Source: Victivallales bacterium (lineage in GTDB: Bacteria > Verrucomicrobiota > Lentisphaeria > Oligosphaerales > Oligosphaeraceae). From it: DNA of 6,126 nucleotides. The DNA is taken from the NCBI GenBank assembly GCA_900771165.1, contig CAAGMX010000325.1, positions 1 to 6,126 of the forward strand. Reading direction: 5' to 3'. Shown in pieces: positions 1-6,126 of the stretch. The notes beneath the pieces were generated by a model that saw only the letters and a program-made list of their open reading frames with translations, searched no databases and was not told the origin of the DNA. Position 1 is the stretch's first letter, and the number at the start of each line of letters is the position of its first letter. A program made the position numbers and the translations under genes.

Positions 1-260
1 CTGGCCTATCATCTCCTGCGCTGGGTCGAATACTCCCTGCACCTCGCGGAAATCCCATGCACATGGATGGAGGCGCGTCGGTTTCTCCAGACCCATTGCT
101 ATGCTACCGTCATCCTGCCTGCATGGATGGGAAGGAATACCACATCCGAAAGCCCGGGCTGCCCGACGAAAGGCAGAAAATGCTATACCGCGCCCTGGGC
201 ATCAACCTGCAGACCCTGCTCGTTCTCAAGACTGTTCTGAAGCCGGGAAAAAGCCGCTGA
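1..260 (+). pseudogene. C-terminal fragment of an IS4-superfamily (IS1634-like) DDE transposase, frameshifted
   Basis: The 5' part lies beyond the left edge. Reading frame 1 from base 1 gives LAYHLLRWVEYSLHL, then WMEARRFLQTHCYATVILPA. The matching continuation, DGKEYHIRKPGLPDERQ then LYRALGINL, is in frame 3 and ends at the TGA at 258-260. Joined, they resemble the C-terminal tail I remember for IS1634-type transposases: a LAYHLL helix after the catalytic core, a basic SW..LRR..Q segment, a DG..(Y/V)H(I/V)RK motif and a final YRALG(I/L) motif. The frame change fits loss of one base around 118-126. Frame 1 alone continues into cysteine-rich sequence that looks like nonsense and stops at 238-240. 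The DDE catalytic residues are not in the window, so only the tail can be judged. This is probably a dead or decaying insertion sequence. A sequencing error is the main alternative; programmed frameshifting so close to the C-terminus is unlikely. The family assignment is from memory of motifs, not a search. Confidence 0.62.
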
Positions 261-381
261 AAAGACCCCCAAAAGGAAAGATGCGAAAAAAATGTTGTGC
301 CTGTTTAGCCTCAAACACCCCCCCGAAGTGAGAAAGATGGGATAGATGATGGATCGTCACTTTTCCGATGGTCGATTTTAG
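261..381. other. Intergenic stretch between transposase remnant and araC-family gene; expected IS boundary
   Basis: These 121 nt separate two convergent genes. They are more AT-rich than the flanking genes (for example the run of seven A near 288-294) and contain a run of seven C at 318-324. The right terminal inverted repeat of the insertion sequence should lie here, but its partner is outside the window, so I cannot place it. I see no convincing intrinsic terminator for either gene and no RNA gene. Confidence 0.5.
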
Positions 382-389
382 TCAATCGA
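372..389. repeat. Small inverted repeat over the AraC-family gene stop codon
   Basis: TCGATT at 372-377 and AATCGA at 384-389 are perfect reverse complements separated by six bases, and the repeat spans the TGA stop of the regulator (382-384). The stem is only six pairs and AT-rich. Beyond it on the minus strand there is no T-tract (it reads CATCGGAAAAGTG), so it does not qualify as a normal intrinsic terminator. It may be chance. Confidence 0.25.
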
Positions 390-1203
390 ATCCGGCGAAG
401 CGTTTCCGGTATTCCATGGGGGACAGGGTATGCTTCTTGCGGAAGATGCGGCTGAATTGGGCGCGGTCGGTGAATCCGCACGACTCCGCCAGTTCGCCGC
501 ATCGCGTATCGGTGGAAGTCAGGAGGTTTTCCGCCTTCCGGATACGGCACTCCCCCAGGAATTGTCCCGGCGGGCTTCCGCAGAGGGTGCGGAAGAGTTT
601 TCGGAAGTGGGCATAGGAGAGGGAGAGTTTTTCCGCCTCCCGGAAGAAATCCCAGGAGGATTCCGGATGGGCCATGATCTTTTCCTTCAAGGCCTGGAGT
701 TTATCCTGATGGAGGGGGATGGAGGAAGCCGGCAGGTCGTAGCGGGAAGCGGAGGCCTCCAGAAGAAGTTCCTCCAGGAGGAGGACGGCCCGGCCGTGCT
801 GGATAGGATTCTCCTGCCCCTGCTGGAAGAGATGGACGATATTTTTCATCAACAGGAAGAAGCGTTCTGGATCCCGGATGGGAATCCCCATATGACTGGT
901 TTTCAGGGAAAGAAATCCCGTCTGACAATACCGTTCCACCCGCTCCCCCTGGAAGCAGATCCAGCTATGCTCCGCCTCCTCTCCCGGCAGCGGCCCATAT
1001 TGCCAGGCCACATGGGGAAAGGTGATAAAGGCCACAGGGCCCTGGAGGTGCTCCTCCACACCAGCCCCCCCCCGCACCAGGACACTGCCCCGGTGGATGT
1101 ACTGCAGTCCGTAATAGCCCTCGAAGAATCTTCCACGATTCCACAGCGTCCGGTTGACGACTTTGCCGGCACAAACAAATTCCAGATCAGAGAAGTAGTC
1201 CAT
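382..1203 (-). CDS. AraC-family transcriptional regulator
   Basis: This 273-residue protein has the usual two-part layout of AraC/XylS regulators. Residues 1 to about 150 form a cupin-like sensor, with HRGSVLVRGG (37-46), a proline-containing turn at 63 (FPHVAWQYG) and HSWICFQGERVERY (79-92), resembling sugar-sensing AraC proteins. Residues about 170-270 form the DNA-binding domain with two helix-turn-helix units: FFREAEKLSLSYAHFRKLFR (186-205) and CGELAESCGFTDRAQFSRIF (235-254), followed by the typical LSPMEYRKRF ending (260-269). The family binds DNA in the cytoplasm and often activates nearby catabolic genes when a ligand binds. The ligand here is unknown. I chose the ATG at 1203: the frame is open further upstream to 1470, but that part lies inside murJ and reads as low-complexity shadow sequence. 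The start is 17 nt after the murJ stop and has no clear Shine-Dalgarno sequence, suggesting translational coupling. A run of nine G lies at codons 44-47. The secreted glycosidase-like gene two positions upstream is a plausible target, by inference only. Confidence 0.93.
   Translation of the reverse strand: MDYFSDLEFVCAGKVVNRTLWNRGRFFEGYYGLQYIHRGSVLVRGGAGVEEHLQGPVAFITFPHVAWQYGPLPGEEAEHSWICFQGERVERYCQTGFLSLKTSHMGIPIRDPERFFLLMKNIVHLFQQGQENPIQHGRAVLLLEELLLEASASRYDLPASSIPLHQDKLQALKEKIMAHPESSWDFFREAEKLSLSYAHFRKLFRTLCGSPPGQFLGECRIRKAENLLTSTDTRCGELAESCGFTDRAQFSRIFRKKHTLSPMEYRKRFAGFD
1065..1073 (-). repeat. Run of nine G (minus strand) inside the AraC-family coding sequence
   Basis: The plus strand shows nine consecutive C at 1065-1073, which is G9 in the coding strand. 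It spans the last two bases of Arg44, Gly45, Gly46 and the first base of Ala47, in the sensor domain. A single-base gain or loss would shift frame and remove both DNA-binding helices. Confidence 0.9.
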
Positions 1204-1220
1204 ATCCAGAAAAAAGAAGG

Positions 1221-2840
1221 TTATCGGCGACGAAGACTTTGCAGAAGCTCCCGGGGTTCCCGGCGTCGGAGAAGCAGACAGAGCAGGAGATAGAGAAGGG
1301 AGAAGCCGCCCATTTCCGCCAGGAGCCGCAGGATTCTGGCCAGGGTGGCGGGAAGCATGGGAGGAAGGGAGGCGGCGCCCAGGGAGACCAGGGTATGGGT
1401 CAGCCAGGCGGCCAGGCAGGCGGCGGGCGCCAGAAGGAAGAAGGACTTCAGGAAGGGGAGGAAGGACCACTGGGGGAGCATCCGCCGGTTCAGCGCCAGC
1501 AGCACCACCACCTGGGACCAGGAGCAGAGGGTGGTGGAAAGGGCCAGTCCGCCCTGGCGGAAGAAACGCATCAGGAGGAGGTTCAGGAGGAAATTCACCC
1601 CCAGGAAGGTGGTGGCGACTTTCATAGGGGTGGTGGTGTCCTTCCGGGCATAGAAGGTCTGGGTGGCCACCTTGGCGCAGCAGAAGGCAGGGATGCCGGC
1701 GAGATAGAACAGGAGGGTATAGGTGGTCTCCCGGATGGCTTCCTCCTGGAAGGCGCCCCGGGCGAAGAGGAGAATCACCACATCCCGTCCTGTGGTCAGG
1801 AGGAAGGCGGTGCAGGGAAGCGCCAGGAAGAGCACCATGGTCAGGGCGTAGTCCAGTCCTTCCCGGACGTCGTCGGCGTCACCCCGTGCCTGGGCCCGGG
1901 AGAGGGCCGGCAGAGCCACCATGCCCATGGCCACCCCGAAGAGGCCCACGGGGAGATAGACCAGGCGCTGGGAATAATTCAAGGCCCCCACGGCGGCGGC
2001 ACCCAGCATGACGCCGAAAAACTTGTCGATCAGGCTGTTGAACTGCTGCACCCCCGCGCCCAGCAGTGCAGGGAGAATCCGGCGGCAAAGCAGGAGCACT
2101 TCCGGATCCCGCCAGGAAAAATCCCAATGGAAGGCGAAGCCCCGGCGTCGGCAAGCCAGCACCAGAAAGAGGAGCTGGAGGAATCCTGCCAGGAGAGTGC
2201 TGCCGCAGTAGAGCCAGAGGGCCGCCTCGTCCTGGTTTGTCCATCCCCATCCCAGGAGGAGGAGGGAGGCCACCTGCACCAGGTTGAAGATTCCCTGAGC
2301 CATGGTGGCGGGGAAGAAGGAATTGAGGCAGTTCAGGATGGAGGCGAAGGCTCCGGCCACGCAGATGAGTACGGTGAAGGGCATCAGCACCGGCAGTACC
2401 TGGAAGGTGGTGCGGGTCACCTCGTTGGGGAACAGGTGGCTTGTCCCCGCCAGGGCGGCCAGGCCTCCCAGAAGCAGGGAGCCCACCAGAAGAACCGTCG
2501 CCTGCAGCGAGATGGCCCGGCAGGCCAGGCGCCAGGCCCGTTCCTGGTCCCCCTGCCCCAGATGGCCGGAGACCATGGGCACGAAGGCATTGGAGAAGGC
2601 GCCCTCCCCCAGGAGCAGGCGGAAGCTGTTGGGGATGGCGAAGGCCGTGTGATAGGCGGCCTGAAAGACGCCAGTGGCGCCCCAGAAGCTGGCGGCGCAG
2701 ATATCCCGGAGCAGTCCCGTGACCCGTCCCAGAAGGATTCCCGCGGAGGAGGAAAACAGTCCCCGCCCCATGTTCCGGGATTCCCTGCCCTGCCGGCGGG
2801 AGGGATTCTCCTGGGATTCTGGCGACGTCCTGCCTTCCAT
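1221..2840 (-). CDS. murJ: Lipid II flippase MurJ (MviN family)
   Basis: MurJ is the inner-membrane flippase of the MOP/MATE superfamily that moves lipid II to the periplasmic face for peptidoglycan synthesis. With the ATG at 2840 the protein has 539 residues, slightly longer than the usual 510-525, with many long hydrophobic segments consistent with 14 helices. Family signatures are clear: LGRVTGLLRDI (37-47), matching the SRVLGFVRD region of E. coli MurJ; IPNSFRLLLGEGAFSNAFVP (69-88); NYSQRLVYLPVGLFGVAMG (288-306); LPALSR (310-315); and FYARKDTTTP (396-405). Cavity arginines equivalent to E. coli R18, R24, R52 and R270 appear as R39, R45, R74 and R292. The acidic residue at E. coli D39 seems to be replaced by a neutral one (around A61-A62). 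I chose ATG 2840 because AGGAAG lies 7 nt upstream. An in-frame TTG at 2870 and the ATG at 2771, nearer the usual family start, are alternatives; the first 20-odd residues are polar and not family-like. The stop is 17 nt before the AraC-family gene. Confidence 0.93.
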   Translation of the reverse strand: MEGRTSPESQENPSRRQGRESRNMGRGLFSSSAGILLGRVTGLLRDICAASFWGATGVFQAAYHTAFAIPNSFRLLLGEGAFSNAFVPMVSGHLGQGDQERAWRLACRAISLQATVLLVGSLLLGGLAALAGTSHLFPNEVTRTTFQVLPVLMPFTVLICVAGAFASILNCLNSFFPATMAQGIFNLVQVASLLLLGWGWTNQDEAALWLYCGSTLLAGFLQLLFLVLACRRRGFAFHWDFSWRDPEVLLLCRRILPALLGAGVQQFNSLIDKFFGVMLGAAAVGALNYSQRLVYLPVGLFGVAMGMVALPALSRAQARGDADDVREGLDYALTMVLFLALPCTAFLLTTGRDVVILLFARGAFQEEAIRETTYTLLFYLAGIPAFCCAKVATQTFYARKDTTTPMKVATTFLGVNFLLNLLLMRFFRQGGLALSTTLCSWSQVVVLLALNRRMLPQWSFLPFLKSFFLLAPAACLAAWLTHTLVSLGAASLPPMLPATLARILRLLAEMGGFSLLYLLLCLLLRRREPRELLQSLRRR

Positions 2841-2847
2841 GGTTCCG

Positions 2848-2853
2848 CTTCCT
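2848..2853 (-). promoter_or_regulatory. Shine-Dalgarno sequence supporting the murJ start at 2840
   Basis: The minus strand reads AGGAAG here, 7 nt before the ATG at 2838-2840. Neither alternative start (TTG at 2870, ATG at 2771) has an equally good purine box at the right distance, so this site favours 2840. Confidence 0.55.
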
Positions 2854-2885
2854 GCTCTCTGGCGGTACAATCGACGCCTTTTCCC

Positions 2886-4916
2886 TTACCGCCGGGGCAG
2901 AAGAACTTCTCCCCAGATATCATTGCCGGAGAAGCGCCAGACGCCGGGGGCAGTCTCCCGGGCATGGCCGTAGAGCGCCTCCATGGGAGGGAAGTCCTCG
3001 GGGAGCACCAGTTCTGCCTCCACATTGTCCGGTCCGATGGAGGCCACCATGACCGCAGGCGCCCCGTCTTCATCCCGGCGGAAGAAGGCGGCCTCGGCCT
3101 CTCCGGCGGTCACCTTCAGCTCGGCGGGCGTGGCGCCCTGGCAGGAGAGGATCCAGGGGGAGAGATTCTTCAGCATGGTGGCCAGTTCCTTGCATTCCTG
3201 CCAGTGCCAGAGATACTCCTCCCGGGTCTGCACCGCCACATTTCCCTGGAAGCGCTCGGGATTGAGATATCCCCGTTTCAGATCGGTGAAGGAATAGAAG
3301 ATGAATCCCCGGGCGCCTCGCAGAGCCTCCAGGAGAATCACGCCCCGCATCTGGGAAGGCCGGGGCTGAATCCACTCGGGGAAGCGTTCGGGGGTGTGGA
3401 TGGCGTTGTAGATGCCCCAGTTGAAGACCTGGGGAACCGCCCAGGCGGGCTGCCCCGACTGCTCCACCGCATCCATGGCCTCCTGGGTGCGGCGCTGCTG
3501 GGAAACCTTCTCCTTGGCAATGGGATAGGGATCCACGCCCAGGACATCGCAGGAGCTGGCGAAGAAGGGAGTTTCCAGGAAATCGCAGAGGACGGCCCAC
3601 ACGGGATGGTGGGGATCCAGTTCGTTGAGGAGGCGGCGGCGTTCCCGGGCATGCTGAATGTCCTTCAGGGGAATCTCGTCATTGTTGTACCAGGCCAGGA
3701 GGGCGGGATGCTCCCGGAAGGCGTTCACCAGCAAAGCAATCAGCTCCGGCGTGGTCTCCACCTTCATTTTCTCCCGGGCATTCTTCGTCTGCTCGGCGAA
3801 ACGGGGAAGATCGTAGAAGTCCTTCAGGGAGAAAATGACCTTCTTGCCATGGTTGTGCAGATCATCCAGGGCTTCCTGGACGGCCTCCAGGCTGCCCTCG
3901 GGACTCCTGGGGGAGAGGCGGAGGAGCCAGCTGTTGTAGAAGAGGAAGCAGTTGAAATCGGAGTCGTAGAGGAATCGGCGGTCTTCCTCGTTGTCGAAGT
4001 TGCCCAAGTAGAGGCCGAGGGGCAGAGAGGGCTTTCCATCCACCAGAGCCCGTCCGTAGGCATCGATGCGGCAGGCGCCCTCGGGAGCGGGGGCATCCTC
4101 CCGCCGGGGCGTCACCGTGAGCTGGCAGGGTTCCCCCACCGGGGTTTGGCCCTCACGGTCCCAGAGCTGTCCCTGAAGTTCCACCTTGGCCCCTTCCGTC
4201 AAGGGGAGATCCAGGAGGAATTCGGCGGCATGGCCCTGGAGGGGCTGGCGACGGCTCCATGACCTCCCCGAAGCGTCTGTCAGCGTCAGTTCCACATCCA
4301 GTCCCGGGAAGGAGGCGTCTCCTTGGGTGTTGCCCAGAATGGCGGCATTGCAGCGCACCAGAGGACGCTCCAGGGAGAGGGTGCCCTGGACGGGATAGAC
4401 GAAATTGAGCTGTGGCGTCGTTTCCAGGGTAGTGAGGGTGGCATTGTCAAACCAGACCGTTCCGAGGGCGTCTTTCTGGAGATAGAGAACCACGGTGGCC
4501 GTGGTGGCCTTCTCCGGCACCCGGGTATAGAGTTCCAGCGTCATCCAGTCGGAAGTTCCCGTGGGGCCGGCCTGATAGTGTCCGCCCAGCCACTTCTTGC
4601 TGCCGTCGCTGTATTCCACGCCGATGGAGGTCTTTCCATTCTCCACATCCTCGCATTTCACCTGGACCCGCAGCTTGTAGGCCTCTCCAGGGGTCAGGGC
4701 CACTTGCTGGCGGTTGAAGGCATAGGGCATGCCCGGCGTGCGGGTATACTTGAGGCCGCCATTGCCGTTGAAGCCATATCCCCGGGCCACCTCGGATCCG
4801 TCAATCATGATCCATCCTGTGGTGCCCTCCTCAAAATTTCCATTCACCAGGAGATTTTCCTGAGCAAGACAGGACAACGTGCAGACTAGAAGAAACAGAA
4901 GAATGTTTTTCATCAT
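2886..4916 (-). CDS. Secreted glycosidase-like protein: CBM4/9-like domain plus TIM barrel
   Basis: The protein has 676 residues. Residues 1-18 form a signal peptide (MMKNILLFLLVCTLSCLA, likely cut before Q19); C16 is not in a good lipobox, so a lipoprotein is less likely. Residues about 20-165 look like a CBM4/9-type jelly roll, starting NLLVNGNFEEGTTGW (21-35) and ending VWFDNATL (154-161). Residues about 168-272 look like a beta-sandwich linker domain. Residues about 283-585 resemble a clan GH-A type TIM barrel: DGKPSLPLGLYLGNF (293-307), REHPALLAWYNNDEIP (401-416), DVLGVDPYPI (457-466), PAWAVPQVFNW (490-500), ALRGARGFIFYSF (531-543). The C-terminal ~90 residues look like a small beta domain. 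E414 is the natural candidate acid/base, but D413 replaces the usual asparagine before it, and the strand where the nucleophile glutamate is expected carries Q496. I infer a periplasmic or outer-surface protein that binds or cleaves a glycan; substrate and activity are unknown. The tandem start codons at 4916 and 4913 cannot be separated, as the upstream purine box is weak. It lies between dnaB (63 nt) and murJ (45 nt). Confidence 0.82.
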   Translation of the reverse strand: MMKNILLFLLVCTLSCLAQENLLVNGNFEEGTTGWIMIDGSEVARGYGFNGNGGLKYTRTPGMPYAFNRQQVALTPGEAYKLRVQVKCEDVENGKTSIGVEYSDGSKKWLGGHYQAGPTGTSDWMTLELYTRVPEKATTATVVLYLQKDALGTVWFDNATLTTLETTPQLNFVYPVQGTLSLERPLVRCNAAILGNTQGDASFPGLDVELTLTDASGRSWSRRQPLQGHAAEFLLDLPLTEGAKVELQGQLWDREGQTPVGEPCQLTVTPRREDAPAPEGACRIDAYGRALVDGKPSLPLGLYLGNFDNEEDRRFLYDSDFNCFLFYNSWLLRLSPRSPEGSLEAVQEALDDLHNHGKKVIFSLKDFYDLPRFAEQTKNAREKMKVETTPELIALLVNAFREHPALLAWYNNDEIPLKDIQHARERRRLLNELDPHHPVWAVLCDFLETPFFASSCDVLGVDPYPIAKEKVSQQRRTQEAMDAVEQSGQPAWAVPQVFNWGIYNAIHTPERFPEWIQPRPSQMRGVILLEALRGARGFIFYSFTDLKRGYLNPERFQGNVAVQTREEYLWHWQECKELATMLKNLSPWILSCQGATPAELKVTAGEAEAAFFRRDEDGAPAVMVASIGPDNVEAELVLPEDFPPMEALYGHARETAPGVWRFSGNDIWGEVLLPRR

Positions 4917-4979
4917 GATTCCAGAGGGGTAGTACGTAGGGGGAAGAAGGAAGGGGGTGGAGCGGGGATTGGGGTGCGG
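4917..4979. other. Purine/pyrimidine-biased spacer between dnaB and the glycosidase-like gene
   Basis: On the plus strand this 63-nt spacer is mostly G and A, so the transcribed minus-strand message would be a C/T-rich leader. There is a short TACGTA palindrome near 4933-4938. I see no hairpin followed by T residues that would end dnaB transcription and no recognisable -35/-10 pair for the downstream gene, so readthrough from dnaB is possible. Confidence 0.4.
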
Positions 4980-6126
4980 TCACCCGTTTTTCCGCATGGC
5001 CTGGACATCCTCGGCGGAGACCGTTTCCTCCCGGGGATCGAAGCGGGTGTAGTAGGGGAAGAAGGTAAGATTCTGCTTGCCCGTCATGCCGTTGCGGTTT
5101 TTGGCGATGATGAGGGTGGCGTCCAGCCCGCTGTTCTGGTCCGCTCCCTGGGCATACTGGTCCTCCCGGTTGCGGTGCAGCAGGGCCACCACGTCGGCAT
5201 CCTGTTCAATGGCGCCGGATTCACGGAGATTGCTGAGCTTGGGCTGTCCATCCCCCTGCTCTGCCGCACGGTTCACCTGGGCCAGCACCACAATGGGGAT
5301 GTTCAGTTCCTTGGCCAGGGACTTCAGGGCGCCGGAGATGCGGGCCACATCGTTTTCCCGGCTGGAATTCCGGTTGACGGAGCTGATGGTGATGAGCTGG
5401 AGGTAGTCGATGAAGAGGACCTGCACCTTGTTCTTCTCCACCATGCGCCGGGCCTTGGAACGCAATTCCAGAATGTCGATGCCACCCGTCTCGTCAATGA
5501 CCAGCTTGGCGTTGCTCAGGCTGGAACAGACCTCCTTGAGCTTCTGGGTGTCCCCTGCCGGATGGTCCGACTGGTAGGCCAGATTGGAGATGTTCACCCG
5601 GGCCCCGGAGGAAATCAGGCGCAAGGTCAGCTGATCCGCCGACATTTCCAGGGAGAAGATGCCCACGGAAACGCCTCCCATGGCCATGTTGTAGGCCATG
5701 TTCAGGGCCAGGGCCGTCTTGCCGATGGAGGGACGGGCCGCCAGCACAAAGAGCATTCCCGGCTGAAGGCCCCCGGTCATGGAGCGATCCAGGGTGTCGT
5801 ATCCTGTGGGAATCCCCAGCTGAGAGCCGTTGTCTGCGGAAATCAGGCTGACGATGTAGTCCATGGCATGGCGCACCAGGGGTTTGATGTCCAGGTAGTC
5901 CCGCCGTTCATTCATCTGGCTGACTTCCAGCACCTGCTTCTCGATCTGGTCCAGCAGTTCCTCAGCCTTTCCCTGGTGTTCATAGCACTGGAGAATCGTT
6001 TCGGAGCAGGTGGAGATGATCTTCCGGAGAATGGCGGCCTGCCGGACGATGTCCACGTGGCGGTCGATGAAGGCCGCAGTGGGCACCTTGTCCATGAGGA
6101 GCTGGAGATAGCTGAGGCCCCCCACC
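4980..6126 (-). CDS. dnaB: Replicative DNA helicase DnaB, C-terminal part (5' end outside window)
   Basis: DnaB is the hexameric helicase that unwinds DNA at the replication fork and interacts with primase. The gene runs off the right edge. The first visible codons read VGGLSYLQLL and continue the N-terminal domain (VPTAAFIDRHVDIVRQA), so the GTG at 6125 is internal and not a start. About 381 residues are present, so roughly the first 60-90 are missing. In fragment numbering: end of the N-terminal helical domain and linker (1-100); the RecA-like ATPase entry GIPTGYDTLDRSMTGGLQPG (104-123); Walker A ARPSIGKTA (130-138, usually GRPSMGKTA); FSLEMS with the catalytic glutamate E160; Walker B VLFIDYLQL (236-244); the DNA-binding loop region VNRAAEQGDGQPKLSNLRES (284-303); and the arginine-finger motif AKNRNGMTG (341-349, usually KNRNGPTG). 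The stop is TGA at 4980-4982. No intein interrupts the visible part. It looks functional and chromosomal, although phage DnaB homologues cannot be formally excluded from this fragment. Confidence 0.96.
   Translation of the reverse strand, partial: VGGLSYLQLLMDKVPTAAFIDRHVDIVRQAAILRKIISTCSETILQCYEHQGKAEELLDQIEKQVLEVSQMNERRDYLDIKPLVRHAMDYIVSLISADNGSQLGIPTGYDTLDRSMTGGLQPGMLFVLAARPSIGKTALALNMAYNMAMGGVSVGIFSLEMSADQLTLRLISSGARVNISNLAYQSDHPAGDTQKLKEVCSSLSNAKLVIDETGGIDILELRSKARRMVEKNKVQVLFIDYLQLITISSVNRNSSRENDVARISGALKSLAKELNIPIVVLAQVNRAAEQGDGQPKLSNLRESGAIEQDADVVALLHRNREDQYAQGADQNSGLDATLIIAKNRNGMTGKQNLTFFPYYTRFDPREETVSAEDVQAMRKNG

Noticed and set aside
62..130. CATGGATGG repeated at 62-70 and 122-130 as a target-site duplication or recombination site
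   Set aside because: Both copies are inside the transposase coding sequence, 60 nt apart and nine bases long, with no boundary between them; most likely chance.
57..260. A separate 67-residue small protein starting at the ATG at 57
   Set aside because: Its first ~20 residues do not match anything in the transposase pattern, while the rest is the natural continuation of the frame 1 transposase fragment. It is better explained as the frameshifted tail of that gene.
372..389. The inverted repeat at the end of the AraC-family gene as an intrinsic terminator
   Set aside because: The stem is only six AT-rich pairs and no T-tract follows on the minus strand, so I list it only as a weak repeat.
430..1293. 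A 287-codon open frame on the plus strand antisense to the AraC-family gene
   Set aside because: It is codon-aligned antisense to the regulator and arises from the same codon bias; the translation has no recognisable motif, while the minus strand encodes a clear AraC protein.
1204..1470. An 89-residue N-terminal extension of the AraC regulator using a GTG at 1470
   Set aside because: This part lies inside murJ in another frame, reads as Pro/Gly/Ser-rich sequence without family similarity, and would overlap murJ by about 250 nt. The ATG at 1203 gives a normal family length.
1239..4262. A 1007-codon open frame on the plus strand antisense to murJ and the glycosidase-like gene
   Set aside because: It is exactly codon-aligned with both minus-strand genes, which share the same register. 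Its stops would require TTA, CTA or TCA codons in the sense genes, and these are rare in this GC-rich codon usage. It ends where the sense gene uses a TCA serine (codon 219). The translation is low-complexity Gly/Glu/Gln/His-rich with no domain.
1..6126. CRISPR array, tRNA, rRNA, riboswitch or prophage/defence module
   Set aside because: I saw no regularly spaced repeats, no cloverleaf-like segment and no defence or phage structural genes. Nearly all of the window is accounted for by the five coding regions.

Overview
The window is a GC-rich (roughly 60%) bacterial segment. It carries four complete or partial genes in tandem on the minus strand and a transposase remnant on the plus strand at the left edge. 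Read in transcription order from the right edge, the minus-strand genes are: the 3' part of the replicative helicase gene dnaB; a secreted protein with a carbohydrate-binding-like domain and a glycosidase-like TIM barrel; the lipid II flippase gene murJ (mviN); and an AraC-family transcriptional regulator.

Gaps between the minus-strand genes are 63, 45 and 17 nt, and I see no terminator-like hairpin with a T-tract in any of them. One transcription unit is therefore possible, but I see no recognisable promoter and the unit is not demonstrated. AraC starts only 17 nt after the murJ stop and has no clear Shine-Dalgarno sequence, which suggests translational coupling. An AraC regulator near a secreted carbohydrate-active protein is a familiar sugar-response pairing, here interrupted by murJ.

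The organism is most likely a Gram-negative-type bacterium with peptidoglycan synthesis. The secreted CBM plus TIM-barrel protein, the HSWICFQGERVERY-type AraC sensor domain and the weak Shine-Dalgarno usage bring to mind Lentisphaerota/Verrucomicrobiota (PVC group). That is an impression from protein style, not a demonstrated assignment.

Region by region: 1-260 is the C-terminal end of an IS4-superfamily (IS1634-like) DDE transposase, broken by a one-base frameshift near 118-126. 261-381 is a short intergenic stretch where the IS end should lie. 382-1203 is the AraC regulator, with a run of nine G inside its sensor domain. 1221-2840 is murJ. 2886-4916 is the secreted glycosidase-like protein. 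4917-4979 is a strongly strand-biased intergenic spacer. 4980-6126 is dnaB, cut by the right edge.

I do not see a clear undescribed multi-gene system. The points most worth a second look are the non-canonical catalytic positions of the glycosidase-like protein, the G9 tract in the regulator, and the unusual gene neighbourhood.
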